In this document: positions 6,492-8,506 of the stretch, in pieces
Position numbering within the stretch: the stretch's first letter is position 1
Layout of the letters: each line of letters opens with the position of its first letter
Assembly (NCBI GenBank): GCA_934162925.1
Contig: CAKPJR010000049.1
Coordinates: forward strand, 1-8,506
Source of the DNA: an uncultured Clostridia bacterium
GTDB lineage: Bacteria > Bacillota > Clostridia > TANB77 > CAG-508
DNA: 8,506 nt
Reading direction: 5' to 3'
Position numbers and translations under genes: made by a program
Notes under the pieces: generated by a model
Told to the model about the DNA's origin: nothing
Database searches by the model: none
The model's input: only the letters and a program-made list of their open reading frames with translations

Positions 6492-6521
6492 ATATTAACA
6501 TATACCTTTTTGACAAGTCAA
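6492..6521 (-). promoter_or_regulatory. Promoter of the small XRE gene, with palindrome on the -35
   Basis: On the minus strand TTGACT (forward 6516-6521), 18 bases, TAATAT (forward 6492-6497) with TGT directly before it (extended -10). The -35 overlaps the perfect inverted repeat TTGAC-AA-GTCAA (forward 6510-6521), which could be a repressor site. Confidence 0.6.
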
Positions 6522-6560
6522 GTTTTTTTGCTAAATTTTTACATTTTTATAATTTACTAG

Positions 6561-6589
6561 TAGACAAATTACATTTTATTCTATATAAT
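6561..6589 (+). promoter_or_regulatory. Promoter of the XRE-S24 gene
   Basis: TAGACA (6561-6566, five of six), exactly 17 bases, TATAAT (6584-6589, perfect). Transcription would start near 6596, about 29 bases before the ATG at 6625. The -35 is inside the TAGACAA heptamer repeated at 6477-6483. Confidence 0.78.
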
Positions 6590-6624
6590 GTGACTAGATT
6601 TTGTAGAATAAAGGAGTGCATATT

Positions 6625-7197
6625 ATGATCGGTGATATGATTGCAAAAGTTAGAAAAGAAAAAGGTATGACTAAAACAGAACTTGCAAGACTTACAGATA
6701 TAAACATAGGTCATTTAACACATATTGAAAAAGGTGAAAGAAATCCTAGTCATAAAGCTTTGAAAAATATTTGTAAAGCTTTAGATATACCTTATCAACA
6801 ATTGATGTATACATATGATAAACAAATTAGCGAAGAGCAAGAAACTTATGAACTTATTAATCATATATCTTATAATAAAGTTCCTGCTGTAAATAAATTA
6901 GATAGCTTTATTGATTGTCCTTCTGCTATTCCAAGTGCTTCTATGGCAGTTAAAGTAAATGACACTAGTATGGAACCTTCTTTAAAAAAGGGAACTTATG
7001 CTTTTGTAGAATTTAATTCTCTTTTAGATAGCAAGGAAATTGGTATATTTAGTGTCGATGGTGAAATACTTATTCGTAGATTTATTAACAGAAAAGGTAA
7101 ACTTTTATTAAGAGCAGACAGCAAAGAAATAGAAGATGTAGATGTAACAAATTCTGCTAATTTTTATATAATTGGTAAAGTTTTAAATATTAAATAA
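6625..7197 (+). CDS. XRE-family regulator with C-terminal S24/LexA-like domain
   Basis: A 190-residue repressor-like protein. The N-terminal HTH (about 5-60) contains MTKTELARLTDINIGHLTHIEKGERNPS. A linker (about 65-100) leads to an S24 peptidase-like domain (about 104-190) of the LexA/CI fold, with VNDTSMEPSLKKG at 111-123 placing the usual nucleophile at S115. At the expected lysine position the sequence is GEILIRRF, with R151 where the family normally has K. No Ala-Gly or Cys-Gly cleavage pair is visible in the linker. It may therefore be a non-cleavable repressor that uses the domain for dimerisation; this is inference. The ATG at 6625 is preferred to the GTG at 6616, because AAGGAG ends 8 bases before the ATG while the GTG overlaps it. 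It diverges from a related small XRE gene and precedes a carbohydrate-binding protein gene. Confidence 0.88.
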   Translation: MIGDMIAKVRKEKGMTKTELARLTDINIGHLTHIEKGERNPSHKALKNICKALDIPYQQLMYTYDKQISEEQETYELINHISYNKVPAVNKLDSFIDCPSAIPSASMAVKVNDTSMEPSLKKGTYAFVEFNSLLDSKEIGIFSVDGEILIRRFINRKGKLLLRADSKEIEDVDVTNSANFYIIGKVLNIK

Positions 7198-7224
7198 GTT
7201 TTTAAATATTTTTGTAAAAAATAC

Positions 7225-7253
7225 TTGAATATTATATTTTTTAATAATATAAT
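7225..7253 (+). promoter_or_regulatory. Promoter of the CBM-like protein gene
   Basis: TTGAAT (7225-7230), 17 bases, TATAAT (7248-7253, perfect). An AT-only inverted repeat ATTATATT/AATATAAT (7231-7238 and 7246-7253) covers the spacer and -10. The gene can thus be transcribed separately from the XRE-S24 gene. Confidence 0.62.
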
Positions 7254-7289
7254 GTTTCTACTAAAGATAAATATTAAGAGGAGAATAAA

Positions 7290-7757
7290 ATGGAACTTGT
7301 AAAAAATATATTTTTTAATACTGATAAATTACTAAAAAATAGTACTGTAAAAATCTCTTATACAGGAACTTTTTTTGAAAATAACTCTGAAGAAGTTTAT
7401 ATACACTATGGATTTGGTACTTATTGGGACAATCTATCAGAAGTAAAAATGGAAAAAACAGAGCTTGGATTTCAGGCTGAAATATCTCTTATAGATAGTG
7501 ATTCTTTTAACTTCTGTTTCAGAAATGAAAATAATGAATGGGATAATAATAATTTCGAAAATTATGTATTTCCTTTAGAAACTCAAAGCACAGAATTAAT
7601 AGTATCTGATATTAATTCTTCTTTAGATAAACCAAATAAATTAAGAAAAACTTATTTATGGAGTAAAAAAATTAGATTAGCAGTATATAAAATTATTACT
7701 TATGTTCCAAAACTAATTTCTGGAAATTATAAGAAAAAAATAACTAACAACGATTAA
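7290..7757 (+). CDS. Small protein with CBM25/53-like carbohydrate-binding domain
   Basis: A 155-residue protein. Residues about 17-96 match the starch-binding CBM25/CBM53 pattern: VKISYTGTFFE, then SEEVYIHYGFGTYWDN (33-48), KMEKTELGFQAEISL (53-67), and the hallmark FNFCFRNENNEWDNNNFENY (73-92), whose aromatic and Asn/Asp-rich strand normally forms the glucan-binding surface. No signal peptide is present and no catalytic domain is attached, so it is probably cytosolic; these modules usually sit on secreted amylases or on starch synthases. Residues 114-150 are basic (KPNKLRK, WSKKIR, YKKK) with a hydrophobic stretch AVYKIITYVPKLI, perhaps membrane- or nucleic-acid-contacting. AGAGGAG lies before the ATG. 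It has its own promoter and a strong terminator. Binding to intracellular glycogen-like polymer is a guess. Confidence 0.8.
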   Translation: MELVKNIFFNTDKLLKNSTVKISYTGTFFENNSEEVYIHYGFGTYWDNLSEVKMEKTELGFQAEISLIDSDSFNFCFRNENNEWDNNNFENYVFPLETQSTELIVSDINSSLDKPNKLRKTYLWSKKIRLAVYKIITYVPKLISGNYKKKITNND

Positions 7758-7786
7758 AGAAGTGGTGTAAAACCACTTCTTTTTTT
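7756..7786 (+). terminator. Terminator shared by the converging CBM and SDR genes
   Basis: AAAGAAGTGGT (7756-7766) pairs perfectly with ACCACTTCTTT (7772-7782) around GTAAA and continues into T to 7786. The left arm starts in the CBM gene's stop codon and the T run overlaps the SDR stop codon. On the minus strand the T run is only TTTAA, so it works best for the plus-strand gene. Confidence 0.9.
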
Positions 7787-8506
7787 AAATTACATATCCT
7801 CCATTAGGAGAAATTATTTGACCAGTAGTAAATTCGTCTTCAACTATCCATTTAACACATCTATATATATCTATCGGTTTACCAATTCTATTTAATGGTG
7901 TTTCTTCCTTTATTTGTTCTTTTATAACATTATCTATATTGCTATTCATATCAGTATCTATCACTCCAGGAGCAATTGCATTTACTCTTATATTTGATAG
8001 CCCCAATTCTTTTGCAAGAGCTTTAGTCAATCCATTTACTCCTGCTTTAGATACTGAATATGCAACTTCACATGATGCTCCTACTATTCCCCATATTGAA
8101 GAAATGTTTATAATACACCCATTTTTATTGTGTATCATATTAGGCAAAGCTTCTTGTATTGTAAAAAATACCGAATTCAAATTTGTACTTAGCATTTCAT
8201 TCCAGTCTTCATCTGTAATATCATTAAACATTTGTAATTTAGCAATTCCTGCATTGTTTATTAATACATCTATATTATTAAATTTATCTATTGTAAATTT
8301 AATAAGTTTTTTTACATCCTCTCTTTTAGATACATCCGCTTTAAATATTTCTATTTTTATCCCTTGTTTTTCTAATTCTTCTTTTATTTTTTTTGCTTCC
8401 TTCACCGATTTATTATAATTTAATACTACATTATATCCATCTTTCGCTAAATTTTCCGCAATACATTTTCCTATTCCTCTTGAGCCACCTGTTACCAATA
8501 CTGTTT
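7785..8506 (-). CDS. Short-chain dehydrogenase/reductase (FabG or YmfI-like), 5' partial
   Basis: This is a classical NAD(P)-dependent SDR, nearly full length. The frame remains open past TTG at 8498 (upstream codons encode T-V, giving TVLVTGGSRGIG), so its start lies just right of the window. Numbering from that TTG: nucleotide-binding TGGSRGIG 3-10, NNAG 81-84, and the catalytic tetrad N106, S134, Y147, K151 (YSVSK). The C-terminus TGQIISPNGGYVI is typical. All catalytic residues are present. FabG reduces 3-oxoacyl-ACP in fatty acid synthesis. The stretch SSIWGIVGASCEVAYSVSKAG and APGVIDTDMNS resemble, from memory, the YmfI group that reduces the 5-aminopentanone modification on elongation factor P. 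No fab genes are adjacent, so YmfI is a reasonable alternative. The two cannot be separated without alignment. Confidence 0.9.
   Translation of the reverse strand, partial: TVLVTGGSRGIGKCIAENLAKDGYNVVLNYNKSVKEAKKIKEELEKQGIKIEIFKADVSKREDVKKLIKFTIDKFNNIDVLINNAGIAKLQMFNDITDEDWNEMLSTNLNSVFFTIQEALPNMIHNKNGCIINISSIWGIVGASCEVAYSVSKAGVNGLTKALAKELGLSNIRVNAIAPGVIDTDMNSNIDNVIKEQIKEETPLNRIGKPIDIYRCVKWIVEDEFTTGQIISPNGGYVI

Noticed and set aside
7184..7216. Terminator after the XRE-S24 gene
   Set aside because: Only a 7-bp AT pairing (AAATATT/AATATTT) with a long loop is seen, too weak to call in this composition, although some termination is possible.
6264..7757. Prophage or integrative element
   Set aside because: The divergent XRE pair hints at one, but no integrase, recombinase, structural gene or flanking attachment repeat is visible, and the flanking genes are ordinary chromosomal ones.
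7939..8418. Plus-strand open frame of 159 codons
   Set aside because: It lies wholly inside the SDR gene on the other strand, which has all catalytic motifs. The translation has no recognisable motif, and no ribosome binding site precedes it.

Overview
The window reads as chromosome of a very AT-rich Bacillota, most likely class Clostridia. The support is AGGAGG-type ribosome binding sites, TTGACA/TATAAT-type promoters, a CCA-encoding tRNA, and proteins of clostridial type: a VanW/G5 surface protein, an HD-GYP phosphodiesterase, a YkpA/YbiT-type ABC-F protein and an HU protein. No species can be named from the sequence alone.

Layout. On the plus strand, positions 1-700 hold the 3' part of an HD-GYP c-di-GMP phosphodiesterase gene whose 5' end lies outside the window. 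It converges on a minus-strand block, and both sides end in hairpins between 748 and 818. The minus block, read from right to left, is: a 64-residue XRE regulator (6458-6264), a membrane-anchored VanW/G5 protein (6132-4255), tRNA-Lys(CTT) (4147-4072), HU (3952-3677), a CorA-type metal channel (3363-2422) and an ABC-F ATPase (2411-831). CorA and ABC-F are 10 bases apart and form an operon. The 313-base gap between corA and hup has no gene but holds four inverted repeats. One of them is the hup terminator; the others are unexplained.

The accessory-looking part is 6264-7757. Two related XRE regulators diverge from a 166-base intergenic region that has a good promoter in each direction and candidate operator sites. 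The plus-strand regulator carries a LexA/CI-like S24 domain that keeps the serine but has arginine at the expected lysine position. It is followed by a small protein with a CBM25/53-like starch-binding fold, no signal peptide and a basic tail, under its own promoter. A hairpin at 7756-7786 overlaps its stop codon and that of a converging short-chain dehydrogenase (7785 to the right edge), which resembles FabG and, more closely, the EF-P-modifying YmfI group.

How they fit together. Most of the window is housekeeping: nucleoid, tRNA, metal transport, translation factor, envelope and second messenger. No complete new system is visible. The best candidates for a second look are the divergent regulator pair with its carbohydrate-binding neighbour, the one-sided decay of an ATP site in the ABC-F protein, and the hairpin cluster between hup and corA.
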